Origin: Selenomonas sp. AB3002
GTDB taxonomy: Bacteria > Bacillota > Negativicutes > Selenomonadales > Selenomonadaceae
Direction: 5' to 3'
Length of the DNA stretch: 64,000 nucleotides
Assembly (NCBI RefSeq): GCF_000702545.1
Contig: NZ_JNIO01000008.1
Location: 1,054,001-1,118,000, forward strand
The notes beneath the pieces are model-generated. The model had not been told where the DNA came from. It made no database searches and saw nothing but the letters and a program-made list of their open reading frames with translations. Positions 9,801-17,673 of the stretch are shown here, piece after piece; within the stretch, counting starts at the first letter, position 1; every line of letters begins with the position of its first letter. Made by a program: the position numbers and the translations under genes.

Positions 9801-10580
9801 GTCATAAAGATGCGCAGAAAAACTCTTTTCGTCAACATCTCTAAAACCATTTATCGTATATGTAGTACCATTAAGCGTCGACGAAAAGCTGCCTGTAAAA
9901 GCGCTGATTCCCAGACTGTGACCAATTTCATGGAACATAACAGCCGAAATGTCAGTGCCGAGTATGTTTTGCGGCGTGGGATTGGCATAATAAGCTGAGT
10001 TAACAAAGCCATAACCGCCGTCATTCAAAGCGTCAAATCCAAGATATTGCCCGATAAGAATCTTTCCCATCGCAAGAGTTTTATTTGCATAATAAGCATC
10101 ATTATTAGTATAATCTGCAATATCATTAAAGTATGGTACAGCTTGACCGCTTTGGAAAATTTCTTTGAAAAAATTGGGGTTATGCGTCAACTCATCATTT
10201 TTGATACTCAAACCGGTTGCTCCCGCATTTTGATCATTGTAGGTGCCGACAAAATATTGAGCCGGCTGAGAAATATTTGCGCCCGGGCCTAAAATTTCCG
10301 CCCACCATTTGAAAGCCTTATTCAAGCCGCTTTTTACGTCGCTTGTTAAGTCATAATTAAGCGTAGCATGTTTTCTATCAACGAAAAACTTGTCTCTGGC
10401 CTCGTTTTTGTCGCTTGCTCCGTAATACTGGATATTAAACAGCGTTTTGCCGTCCCAGCCGATATCAAACTCTTCCATAGCCTCGGCGGTCTGCGGCAAG
10501 GTGACGCCGCAGACAGAAATGCCCGCGAGAACGGTGGAGAGGATTGCTTTTTTCTTCCTTGCTGGCAAAAAACTTTTCAT
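6870..10580 (-). CDS. Autotransporter with protease-like passenger and C-terminal beta-barrel
   Basis: 1236 residues. Residues 1-34 form a long signal peptide (KKKAILSTVLAGISVCGVTL, ending TAEA). Residues 35-440 resemble a zinc protease, with HEIGHSLG at 217-224; the expected third metzincin ligand three residues on is Ala, so the site is not canonical. Residues about 440-880 are beta-helix-like repeats rich in Asn, Gly and Thr. Residues about 960-1236 form an autotransporter barrel ending in LLASVTLRKVW with a terminal Trp. The start overlaps the stop of the upstream PTS gene as ATGA, and AAGGAGG lies ten bases before it inside that gene. The passenger DNA is visibly more AT-rich than the barrel DNA. 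A short copy of its 3' end occurs at 45216-45254. Confidence 0.9.
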   Translation of the reverse strand: MKSFLPARKKKAILSTVLAGISVCGVTLPQTAEAMEEFDIGWDGKTLFNIQYYGASDKNEARDKFFVDRKHATLNYDLTSDVKSGLNKAFKWWAEILGPGANISQPAQYFVGTYNDQNAGATGLSIKNDELTHNPNFFKEIFQSGQAVPYFNDIADYTNNDAYYANKTLAMGKILIGQYLGFDALNDGGYGFVNSAYYANPTPQNILGTDISAVMFHEIGHSLGISAFTGSFSSTLNGTTYTINGFRDVDEKSFSAHLYDQYGTKATPNAIILPSKDDLPVLNAILDENPDMKAEIKPGNTLYVPNTLEARQDGKMYLYFAGKNVVEVLDGKTFTRGDGQQISGIPINLWEGGTPEISHLELARSMMSHQNYRSYVNFMEAELAALQDMGYNIDRRNFYGRSIYNDGLTLTNTQGFSARQNGKYVDGYNNSTFGTGLHIYGSNNNITQAGNIYANGAGAVGVRVDGVNNTITVPRGTEIHADGSNNNGILIAYGKNHNVNVEGTVTATGESGNALSFDFGANALGASKEIRGSFMRYARLYRNNSLAYAKNLAPAEFFSPNDMWSFTDQENGDMTAPMVNTVNISGKLIADPENSGNAIYIDSTAFVDTININDGAEIKGNIHSQWKHFSPEVGILDNETPIEEIDPNDKLPKLLEGLKLQYKGGEYLYTKYIPDLVTKLNFNNTMAYDGDIDGMDNMKINVNGNLVYGGAADVVSVNVAKDAGLFGGTFTVNDMTAKMAEGFSDDTTGKFYNHGTIGSAYSDKSMTINGNLVSDGTLSGYAGGDLGNIVVNGTANVEGSTISVTNALPDETMTVLKAGTVTGALANPDGKPYAATGMLSTTGTIEGNTVKVTAHSANNLGEVTAEQAEAYDAMNAMQKKLVGDARRNEMRSLYSLDSSAAKSALTELGSSAAPQMTSLVQQSTVADRVISDRLSTAFATKPVEVTLPVSHFADGEEEKGLNMNVELPVAQDNNAWVKFTKNWGDLRGGADYHGSAISGGYDRMLSENWRGGVFLSYQTMGLGARAGSGNIYDTRFGIYAGYHKDAADAYLYADYGWIRNKLRRGISALGLGAEARYNSNLVEIGGEYKYDLHARDGKIWHVSPYAGLQLSWLNQKSYAENGAGIFNQHVSGKHNTYFAGQLGVELKRYLPRGSYGMRLGVKHAFAGADPELSFCYEGNDSRFYSLRNSQDKTHFIFALSGDTEFANGWFLNGEARLQKGAHDKDLLASVTLRKVW

Positions 10581-11962
10581 CTTTTCATTTCCTCCTTGAT
10601 CTCATTGGCAATGTGCTCTGCTTGCAAACCGATGACCACCTGCACAGCCTTGTCCTTGCCGATGATGCCTTTTACTCCCGGTATAGATTTCAGTGCCTGC
10701 TGGTCAACTTTGGCACTGTCAATTACAACAATGCGCAGCCGCGTTATGCAGTTGGACACTTCTGCCAGATTGGCTGTGCCTCCGAGAGCAGTCAGAATTT
10801 GTTTAGAGAAATCACTGAGCTTTTCAGCGTCAGCGCTTGCCTCTATGCCTTCATCACAGCGTCCGACAGTAGGTATATCAAAGCGACGAATCATCCAGCT
10901 GAATACCACATAATACACTGCGCCAATACCAAGCCCGATGGGGATAATCAGCCAAGGCTTCGTAGCCAGGCCCCAGCTAAGGACATAGTCTATGAAGCCC
11001 GGTGAAAAAGCTCCTGCATCCAGGACTCCCAGGGAGTAGGTGACTGCCAGGGACAGGCCGGTAAGCAGGGCATGTATGACGTAGAGGGAAGGAGCCACGA
11101 ACATAAACAAAAATTCAATGGGCTCAGTAATCCCGGTCAAAAAGGAGGTGAAGGCCACCGAGGCGAGCATGCCGCCAATCTTTGGACGGTTTTCCGGCTT
11201 GGCTGCGTGATACAAAGCAAGAGCCACCGCCGGCAAACCGAACATCATCATGGGGTAAAAGCCCGCCATGAACATGCCCGCCGTAGGATCGCCGGCAAAG
11301 AAGCGATTGATATCCCCCGTCACCACCACCCCTGAAACCGGGTTGGTGTATTCGCCGAACATATACCCGATATAGCTGCCGATGATATGATGGAGCCCCA
11401 CGGGAATGAGCAGCCGGTTCAATACGCCGTAGGTAAACGTGCCGAATACCCCGGCACCAGCAATCCATTCGCCGACAGCACGGATAACCTCCTGACACGG
11501 CCCCCAGATAACGCCGAAAATCGCCGCAAGCAGGATGGATACACCCGCCGTCACAATAGGCACAAACCTGCTGCCGGAAAACGCCCCCAGAAACTCCGGC
11601 AATTTTACGGTATGGAAGCGGTTATACAAAATGCCCCCCTCAATGCCGCTGATAATACCAGCAAACACACTCATGTTAAGAGTCGCATCAAGGGCCGTGA
11701 GTGCCGTGGTCAGGATGAGATAGCCGATGCAGCCCGCAAGACCTGCCGCGCCATTGCTGTCCTTGGCAAGCCCCACGGCAATGCCGATGGAGAAGAGCAG
11801 CGCAAGGTTATCAAAGACCGCGCCGCCGGCCCTGGTGACAAAGGGGATATCAAGGACATCCGGCGCACCGAACCGAAGCAGCAGGGCCGCAGCGGGAAGT
11901 ACCGCAATCGGCAGCATCAACGCCCTGCCGATGCGCTGCAAGTTTGCAAACATTTTTTCCAT
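10577..11962 (-). CDS. PTS transporter EIICB, N-acetylglucosamine/glucose type
   Basis: 461 residues: an EIIC membrane domain (about 1-370) followed by a short linker and an EIIB domain (about 385-461). EIIC contains a GDINRFFAGDPTAGMFMAGF block and GITEPIEFLFMFVAP, both typical of NagE/PtsG-type permeases. EIIB has the phosphorylated cysteine in VSNCITRLR. No EIIA is attached, so a separate EIIA must serve it. Domain order IIC-IIB argues against MurP, which is IIB-IIC. The start at 11962 is chosen over 11977 because AGAGAG stands six bases before it. Its last codons overlap the autotransporter start, and the promoter region holds a perfect inverted repeat at 12024-12040. Confidence 0.85.
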   Translation of the reverse strand: MEKMFANLQRIGRALMLPIAVLPAAALLLRFGAPDVLDIPFVTRAGGAVFDNLALLFSIGIAVGLAKDSNGAAGLAGCIGYLILTTALTALDATLNMSVFAGIISGIEGGILYNRFHTVKLPEFLGAFSGSRFVPIVTAGVSILLAAIFGVIWGPCQEVIRAVGEWIAGAGVFGTFTYGVLNRLLIPVGLHHIIGSYIGYMFGEYTNPVSGVVVTGDINRFFAGDPTAGMFMAGFYPMMMFGLPAVALALYHAAKPENRPKIGGMLASVAFTSFLTGITEPIEFLFMFVAPSLYVIHALLTGLSLAVTYSLGVLDAGAFSPGFIDYVLSWGLATKPWLIIPIGLGIGAVYYVVFSWMIRRFDIPTVGRCDEGIEASADAEKLSDFSKQILTALGGTANLAEVSNCITRLRIVVIDSAKVDQQALKSIPGVKGIIGKDKAVQVVIGLQAEHIANEIKEEMKR

Positions 11963-12023
11963 TACATTCTCTCTCATGTTCTAATCACAACCCTGATTTT
12001 CTTTCTCAGCTATATACTATACT

Positions 12024-12040
12024 GTTCGCTATGAGCGAAC
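12024..12040. promoter_or_regulatory. Inverted repeat, probable operator of the PTS-autotransporter operon
   Basis: GTTCGCT ATG AGCGAAC is a perfect repeat of 7-base arms with a 3-base centre. It lies about 62 bases upstream of the PTS start, directly beside an AT-rich stretch that on the minus strand reads TATAGTATATAG and could be the -10 box. A repressor binding here would cover the promoter. No regulator gene is adjacent. Confidence 0.5.
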
Positions 12041-12287
12041 ATAATCCTTATTTTGCGTTTTTGTTTATACTTATTTCTATTATTCGATAAAATCAGCTAA
12101 AATCCTGTTCTCTATCCTTGCCTATGCTCTAGAATGGATAGGGCCAAACGCCTGCCGCAAAATAAAAAGTGCCCGATACTGTTCTCCTTAGAAATCAGTA
12201 CCAGGCAAAATCATCAGCAGTTCAAAACTTCTTCCAACGACCTCAAGATATTTCCCCTTACACAGCAAAATATCTTGGTGAGCCGTG

Positions 12288-13814
12288 TTATTGGCTTACA
12301 TAACTGCGTTTTTCTGCGGGTATATCTTCCCATTTCACTTCATTTACGGGAACGCCCTGGGAAAGTCCCCAAGCTGCCGCAAGGCCGGCTGCCTCTCCCA
12401 TGCTCATACAGGTGGGCTGTATCCGGAAGGAAGCCTGGGCAGCGAAGCTGCCGCTGGCACAGCGTCCTACCACCAACAGGTTGGACATCTCATTGGTCAC
12501 CAAGGCACGATAGGGAATTTCGTAATACTGTCCCTTCTTCAGCTTTTCAAACAAATCCAGCTTCACATCATGAATATCGATAGGGTACGCCGTTCGGCAG
12601 ACTGCATCGGGAAAATGGCGTGCCTTCAGATAATCATCGGCTTCCATATAGTACTTCCCACGAATCCGCCAAGACTCGCGCACGCCTACCATACTGGCTT
12701 CGCGGCTGATATAGGCTTTTTCGAAGCCGGGAATATTACCCTTGAAATAAGCTGCCAAACGGCGCATCATCTTCCGCCCGAAAGATACTGCCTTGCTGCG
12801 CGAAACAGCATCTGTGGCCGAAAACATCAGCGGAGGCATTTCCGGACAGTTCATAGACATGGTGTATGGCTTGCCCGGTACAGAAAATGCCTGGATATAC
12901 AGAATATCATCTTCCGTGAGCTCGCCTTTCTTGACGGCTTCCCGAAAGAGATTCTCTGTTTTCTTCCATTTGGCAAATTCCCAAAACGGATCGCGGCCTT
13001 TTTTCACATCTTCCTTAAATTTTTTTGACCAGTTTTCTTCCAGCCAGGTGTCCTTCAGTGTATCATGAAAGAAATGCTGCACTTTCGGTACATCTACGCC
13101 TCCCATCTCGAAGCGCAGGCTCATAGGTTGGTTGCGCCCGTTTGTTTCCGAACCTTTTTCCGTGGGAACCCCGGCAAATCGCGACAACAGAGCATCACCT
13201 GTGGCATCAATAAAAGTCTTGGCTTGGATTTTCCCCAGCCCCTCTACTGTCTGCACCACACAGGCAGTGATGGTTCCGGCTTCTACAACCGCGCCCGCAA
13301 GAGCAGCATCATATAAAATCGTTGCTCCCGTTTCCTCGCACCATTCATCATAGACTTCTGTCAGCAATTCCGGCGCATAAACTCCCAGCCCCTCACCATA
13401 ATGTGTGTCCGTTTCCGGGACATTGGGCACAGGCGAAAATCCCGCCTTAGCCTCTATGCGTTTGTTAAGTTCTTTTATATAAGGAGTATCGCTATCAAAT
13501 GCATAAGTAGGCATACAAGGAAAAACGCACCCTTGGGTGGCCAGGCCGCCAAGGGAAATCCCCCGCTCGACCAGCACAACCTTTGCTCCTGTGCGTGCCG
13601 CGCTGATGGCCGCCGCCGTCCCTGCCGCACCGCCACCAACCACGCAGACATCAGCGGTCATCAAAGTAGGCAGGCCTTCGCCATTCACTCCTGCCGGGGC
13701 TGCTGCGGCTTTGCCGTTCGGCAGGGCCGTTTCCGCCAACACCCCCACGGTTCCCATCCCCACCAGTTTCATAAATGCCCGGCGGGAAATCGGAATTGAA
13801 AATGATTTTTCCAT
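12288..13814 (-). CDS. FAD-dependent oxidoreductase with Tat signal
   Basis: 508 residues. The N-terminus carries a twin-arginine signal (ISRRAFMKLVGMGTVGVLAE). A Rossmann FAD motif follows (VCVVGGGAAGTAAAISAART), then VERGISLGGLAT, FIDATGDALLSRFAG in the middle and VVGRCASGSFAAQA with SMGEAAGLAAAW at the end. This is the FAD_oxidored/fumarate-reductase-like group (PF12831-like) found as exported enzymes in anaerobes; the substrate is unknown. The ATG at 13814 is preferred because GGGGAGGGG lies at proper distance, whereas 13820 is too close. It stands alone on the minus strand, divergent from the serine hydrolase gene. The 325 bases between it and the PTS gene hold only the operator noted at 12024. 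Confidence 0.85.
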   Translation of the reverse strand: MEKSFSIPISRRAFMKLVGMGTVGVLAETALPNGKAAAAPAGVNGEGLPTLMTADVCVVGGGAAGTAAAISAARTGAKVVLVERGISLGGLATQGCVFPCMPTYAFDSDTPYIKELNKRIEAKAGFSPVPNVPETDTHYGEGLGVYAPELLTEVYDEWCEETGATILYDAALAGAVVEAGTITACVVQTVEGLGKIQAKTFIDATGDALLSRFAGVPTEKGSETNGRNQPMSLRFEMGGVDVPKVQHFFHDTLKDTWLEENWSKKFKEDVKKGRDPFWEFAKWKKTENLFREAVKKGELTEDDILYIQAFSVPGKPYTMSMNCPEMPPLMFSATDAVSRSKAVSFGRKMMRRLAAYFKGNIPGFEKAYISREASMVGVRESWRIRGKYYMEADDYLKARHFPDAVCRTAYPIDIHDVKLDLFEKLKKGQYYEIPYRALVTNEMSNLLVVGRCASGSFAAQASFRIQPTCMSMGEAAGLAAAWGLSQGVPVNEVKWEDIPAEKRSYVSQ

Positions 13815-13970
13815 ATTCATCCCCTCCCCACTACATTACCAAACACGTCAAAACATCAAATCAACCAGTTTCCTAATTATTTCGACAAATATTAGGCAAG
13901 TCCTTTTGGGAACTTAAAAATCATTCGTGATTACATTGCAAAACCTCTTTAGGAGCCTGCGTATCTTGTA

Positions 13971-13999
13971 TTGACTTTTCAGAAAAAAACATCTATTAT
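13971..13999 (+). promoter_or_regulatory. Sigma-70-type promoter of the serine hydrolase gene
   Basis: TTGACT at 13971-13976 and TATTAT at 13994-13999 are separated by exactly 17 bases. They lie about 60 bases before the ATG at 14061, which leaves room for a short leader. Both hexamers are one base from consensus. Confidence 0.65.
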
Positions 14000-14060
14000 A
14001 AAAGAAACATGTCAAGGCACATGGCCGTTTGCATGAAAACCGCAAAAGGAGTTGAATGGG

Positions 14061-15437
14061 ATGAAGAAAAAAATCACCGTGATTGTACTGGCAATGTTCT
14101 GCCTGCTCATGAACACCTGTCTGGCTATGAGCAAGGAAAGCAAGGCCGATTTAGACAACGAGCTTGCCCAAATGGTCGGGGATACCGGAACCAAAGTTCC
14201 AGGGCTAGGGGTAATCGCCTTTAAGGATGGCAAAGAAGTTTACAGCAGCTTTCAAGGTTCAGCTATTATCGACAGCCAAAATCCACAAAAAAATCACCCC
14301 TTTACCCGCGAAAGCCGTTTTCGCGTAGCTTCCGTCTCCAAGATGTTTACCGTGTTCACGATTATGCAGCTGGTCGAACAGGGGAAACTTAATCTGGACG
14401 ACGATGTGAGCAAATATTTGGGCTTCACCCTCAGAAACCCCAATTACCCGGATACGCCCATTACTGTGAGAATGTTGGCTTCTCACCAGTCCTCTTTGCG
14501 TGATGGCAAGATTTACAGCATTCCGCCACAGATGGGGCTGCAAGAATTCTTCCGCAAAGACGGCAAGTTCTACGAAGATGGCGCGCACTTTGCACCTGCC
14601 GGCCAGGAACCGGGCAAATACTTTGCCTACAGCAATCTGAATTACGGCCTTTTAGGAACCATCATCGAAAAAGTTACAGGCGAACGCTTTGACCAATATC
14701 AAAAGAACCATATCTTAAAACAGCTGGATATAAAAGCTGACTATCTGCCTGGTAACTTCAGCCAGAAGGAATTCAAAAAACTCGGCGCAGTTTACCAGAA
14801 AAAAGATACCTCCAGCGTCTGGAATGAAAACGGGCCCTGGCGCGCTACGCAGGATGGTTATCCGGAGGGACAGCCGGCCAAGGATACTGTTTCCTTGCAA
14901 AATCCTTATGCGGAGGACTTTCAGGACACCTACAGCCTGAAGGATTATGTTCCCGGCACCAATGCTACGGTGTTTTCCCCGGCAGGCGGCTTGCGTATTT
15001 CCTGTGAGGAGCTTTCCCATGCGCTTTCCATGCTGCTTAACAATGGTACCTACAAAGGCCGGCAGGTTCTCTCCCCGGCTTCTGTTAAGGCCATGCTGGG
15101 CCGAGAATGGATTTATGACGACAAAACCAAGAACGGCAACAACTACGGCGGCACGATTCTCTCCTATGGTTTGGGCATTTACCAGATGGACGGCAATAGC
15201 ACAGCCAGATTCTGCAAGGATACGGAGATTGATCTGGTGGGACACACCGGTGAAGCTTTCGGCCTGCTCTCCATGCTGGCTATCCGTCCGAACACCAAAG
15301 ATGGCTATGTCTACATCATGAACGGCGAAGCCATCGAAGAGGATGAAGATGCACGCAGCGCTGGTAAATTCAGCAACAACTACATCTGGGAAGAAACCCT
15401 TGGCGATGCTATTTGCCGCAATGTGTTTGTCCGCTGA
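14061..15437 (+). CDS. Secreted serine hydrolase, beta-lactamase/PBP4* family
   Basis: 458 residues beginning with a signal peptide (MKKKITVIVLAMFCLLMNTC, then LA). The catalytic S-x-x-K is SVSK in RVASVSKMFTVFTIMQL; the second motif Y-S-N is in FAYSNLNYG; HTGEAFG near residue 400 serves as the third motif. The family includes class C beta-lactamases, D-amino-acid peptidases and AmiE-like cell-wall enzymes; which of these applies cannot be told. AAGGAG lies ten bases before the ATG at 14061; the in-frame TTG at 14052 is too close to it. A broken near-copy of its front part occurs at 20674-20832. A strong hairpin follows the stop. Confidence 0.85.
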   Translation: MKKKITVIVLAMFCLLMNTCLAMSKESKADLDNELAQMVGDTGTKVPGLGVIAFKDGKEVYSSFQGSAIIDSQNPQKNHPFTRESRFRVASVSKMFTVFTIMQLVEQGKLNLDDDVSKYLGFTLRNPNYPDTPITVRMLASHQSSLRDGKIYSIPPQMGLQEFFRKDGKFYEDGAHFAPAGQEPGKYFAYSNLNYGLLGTIIEKVTGERFDQYQKNHILKQLDIKADYLPGNFSQKEFKKLGAVYQKKDTSSVWNENGPWRATQDGYPEGQPAKDTVSLQNPYAEDFQDTYSLKDYVPGTNATVFSPAGGLRISCEELSHALSMLLNNGTYKGRQVLSPASVKAMLGREWIYDDKTKNGNNYGGTILSYGLGIYQMDGNSTARFCKDTEIDLVGHTGEAFGLLSMLAIRPNTKDGYVYIMNGEAIEEDEDARSAGKFSNNYIWEETLGDAICRNVFVR

Positions 15438-15456
15438 TAAAACTTAATGCATACAA

Positions 15457-15496
15457 AAGGGGATGTTGCACGTTTCATTACGTGCGGCATCCCCTT
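15457..15496 (+). terminator. Strong hairpin after the serine hydrolase gene
   Basis: A 16-base arm starting AAGGGGATG pairs with a 16-base arm ending CATCCCCTT around an 8-base loop, 20 bases after the stop codon. There is no long T-run, so termination may be partly factor-dependent. Confidence 0.6.
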
Positions 15497-15682
15497 ATCA
15501 TGCCTCTGCCGGCAAAGCTATCTGCTCATAGTTCCTGCCCTCATGCACAAGGGAATCCTGACGCCATGCTCAGCAATCTTTCCTGTTCTCTGGAATGCTT
15601 TTTCAGACAAATTAACGACAGCGGTGCTATGATAAAGCAGTTTGATGCATATCTTGATTATCCATACTCCAGGGAGGGCTCT

Positions 15683-16204
15683 ATGAACTTTGACCAGACG
15701 TTGTTGCTTTTCATTCAGGATTACCTGCGCTCCGACTTTCTTTCTAGCCTATTCTGTTCCATTACCATTCTGGGCAATAAAGGCGCCATCTGGCTGGTAT
15801 TCCTGCTGATGCTGCTCATCTATCCCAGAACCAGGAAGCTGGGGCTGATAGCAGGGCTTTCCCTGCTTGTCTGTGTAAGTTTGGGTGAAATCCTCAAATA
15901 TACAGTCATGCGGCCCCGTCCCTTTCTGGAAATCCCAGAGCTTGTTCCCCTGGTAGCTCCTCCAACTTCTTACTCCTTCCCATCCATCCACACGGTTTCT
16001 TCTTTTTCCGTGGCCTGGATTATCCTGTGGTCACCTCTATCAGGCAAGGTGCGCTATGCAGTATTTTCCTTTGCCCTGCTCATGGCTTTTTCACGCTTGT
16101 ATGTGGGGGTTCACTACCCTTCCGATGTGCTGGCCGGCATGCTGCTTGCCCTGGCAGGCAGCTGCACCGTCTGGCATTGGAAGAGGCATCTGCTGAAAAA
16201 CTGA
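15683..16204 (+). CDS. PAP2-family membrane phosphatase
   Basis: 173 residues with about five membrane helices. The three phosphatase motifs are present: KYTVMRPRP (KX6RP), PSIHTVSS (PSxH) and SRLYVGVHYPSDV (SRX5HX3D). Such enzymes dephosphorylate undecaprenyl pyrophosphate or phosphatidylglycerophosphate on the outer face of the membrane. The frame is open far upstream, but AGGGAGGG stands just before the ATG at 15683 and the residues before it have no family character. It lies 245 bases after the serine hydrolase; both may act in wall-lipid recycling. Confidence 0.88.
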   Translation: MNFDQTLLLFIQDYLRSDFLSSLFCSITILGNKGAIWLVFLLMLLIYPRTRKLGLIAGLSLLVCVSLGEILKYTVMRPRPFLEIPELVPLVAPPTSYSFPSIHTVSSFSVAWIILWSPLSGKVRYAVFSFALLMAFSRLYVGVHYPSDVLAGMLLALAGSCTVWHWKRHLLKN

Positions 16205-16256
16205 TGCAAAGGTGACCAATGCGGTGGAAATGGAACAAGTATCATAAATTTTCAAC

Positions 16257-16306
16257 AAAAAAGCAGCGCATAGTCCAGGTGTTATCCCGGCCTATGGGCT
16301 GCTTTT
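16257..16306 (+). terminator. Hairpin downstream of the PAP2 gene
   Basis: AAAAGCAGC and GCTGCTTTT form the outer stem, with ATAG/CTAT extending it inside. It ends in TTTT and lies about 55 bases after the PAP2 stop. It could work in both directions. Confidence 0.5.
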
Positions 16307-16329
16307 CCATACAACGCAATATTTCCATC

Positions 16330-16440
16330 AGGCTGCCTGCCGCAGCAGGTCCTGGAGCCGAAGCTGTCGGCCAGCACCAGATAGACCTCGTTGGGATTCT
16401 GCTCCTCGCAGGCTTTGAGGAAGTGCATATTCACCTATAT
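16330..16440 (-). pseudogene. Possible transposase remnant
   Basis: The reverse strand reads MHFLKACEEQNPNEVYLVLA followed by DSFGSR. This recalls the DDE segment of IS630-type transposases, where a similar helix precedes the second catalytic Asp, but the match breaks off after about 27 residues. No inverted repeats were found around it. The rest of the 280 bases between the PAP2 and antitoxin genes shows only the hairpin at 16257. Confidence 0.25.
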
Positions 16441-16488
16441 TGTCCGTCATCTGTACTAATGATATAATTACAATAAGAGGTGATTTAT

Positions 16489-16821
16489 ATGGCTACTACC
16501 ACAATTCAAGTCAGAATGGACGCTGCCCTCAAACAGCAAGTTGAACAAAAACTTAAATCCATGGGACTTAATATGTCAACCACTGTAAATATGCTGGCAC
16601 ATCAGATAATCAGACAGAATCGCATTCCCTTCGATATCATTGCCGATGAAACTGACAACAAACTCGACAATCTTCCAAAATCAGTCAATGCAGACAAGAT
16701 GACAGATGATGAACTGCGCGGCCATCTGCTCACAGGCTACCAGGAAGCATTAGATGGTAAATCAAGACCTGCCGCCGAAGTATTTGCAGAAATGAAAGCG
16801 AAATGCAATATAGAAAAATAA
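16489..16821 (+). CDS. RelB/DinJ-family antitoxin
   Basis: 110 residues. The N-terminal part (TTTIQVRMDAALKQQVEQKL, then KSMGLNMSTTVNMLAHQII) is the ribbon-helix-helix domain of DinJ/RelB antitoxins. A C-terminal acidic and lysine-rich tail would bind a toxin. AAGAGGTG precedes the ATG at 16489; the GTG at 16480 in frame overlaps that site. No YafQ or RelE toxin follows. Instead a Fic gene begins 18 bases downstream on the same strand, so the pair could be a mixed toxin-antitoxin unit, or the antitoxin may have lost its partner. Confidence 0.8.
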   Translation: MATTTIQVRMDAALKQQVEQKLKSMGLNMSTTVNMLAHQIIRQNRIPFDIIADETDNKLDNLPKSVNADKMTDDELRGHLLTGYQEALDGKSRPAAEVFAEMKAKCNIEK

Positions 16822-16839
16822 ATTTTCAGAGGAGGCACT

Positions 16840-17580
16840 ATGAGCAGCGTCATGAAAAGCCCATCTTTGCTGGAAATCCTGCAGGTAGAAAAGAAGACCT
16901 GCCAAAAAGGGGGCATCTATCACAAAGTCCAGATAGAGCTGACCTATAATTCCAATCATATAGAAGGCAGCCGTCTGACAGCAGAGGAAACAAGGTATAT
17001 CTACGAAACCAACACCATCGGGCTGTCCGGGGGCACGGTGAATGTCAACGACATAGTAGAAACTGCCAACCATTTTCAGTGCATAAATCTCATCATTGAC
17101 CAGGCGGAAGCCCCTCTCACAGAAAGCCTGCTCAAGAAAATCCATGCCATGCTCAAGAATGGCACCGCCGATGCTCGTCTGGACTATTTCGCCGTAGGGG
17201 AATACAAGCGCTTGCCCAACGAAGTGGGAGGAAAGGCCACAGCCGCTCCAGAGGATGTGCAGCAGAAAATGGGGTCACTGTTGGCTGCCTACGAAGATGG
17301 CCAGCCCAAAGACTTCAACAGCCTGCTGGATTTTCACTATCGCTTTGAAAGCATCCATCCCTTCCAGGACGGCAACGGCAGAGTAGGACGGCTGCTTCTT
17401 TTCAAAGAGTGCCTGAGGCATGACATTGTCCCCTTCATTATCGAAGATGATCTGAAACTGTTTTATTACCGGGGCCTTTCCGAATGGGAAAAAGAACCGG
17501 GGTTCCTGAGGGATACCTGCCTCACAGCACAGGACAGATTCAAGAGGTATCTGGATTATTTCCGGATTTCCTATTACTGA
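16840..17580 (+). CDS. Fic-domain protein, class II (self-inhibited)
   Basis: 246 residues. The Fic active site HPFQDGNGRVGR lies near residue 171, complete with catalytic His, the anion hole and the final Arg. Fic enzymes transfer AMP or another nucleotide group to target proteins. The inhibitory motif (S/T)xxxE(G/N) is in the N-terminal part as SNHIEG, which makes it class II, so it should be held inactive by its own helix. GGAGG lies five bases before the ATG. It follows a DinJ-like antitoxin by 18 bases and is followed by a terminator shared with the convergent leuD gene. Confidence 0.92.
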   Translation: MSSVMKSPSLLEILQVEKKTCQKGGIYHKVQIELTYNSNHIEGSRLTAEETRYIYETNTIGLSGGTVNVNDIVETANHFQCINLIIDQAEAPLTESLLKKIHAMLKNGTADARLDYFAVGEYKRLPNEVGGKATAAPEDVQQKMGSLLAAYEDGQPKDFNSLLDFHYRFESIHPFQDGNGRVGRLLLFKECLRHDIVPFIIEDDLKLFYYRGLSEWEKEPGFLRDTCLTAQDRFKRYLDYFRISYY

Positions 17581-17613
17581 ATGTCTTTTCCATTCTTCTT
17601 CACATACAGGAAA

Positions 17614-17660
17614 GCCCGCCATAGATTTGGAATCTCCTCCAAACTATGACGGGCATTTTT
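17614..17660. terminator. Terminator between the convergent fic and leuD genes
   Basis: GCCCGCCATAG pairs with CTATGACGGGC across an inner TTTGG/CCAAA stem, and TTTTT follows on the plus strand. The symmetrical hairpin sits between the stop codons of the two genes and may serve both. Confidence 0.7.
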
Positions 17661-17673
17661 CATCACTGATTCA

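Noticed and set aside
10577-11962. Assignment of the PTS gene as murP
   Set aside because: Domain order is IIC-IIB, whereas MurP is IIB-IIC; NagE/PtsG-like blocks are present.
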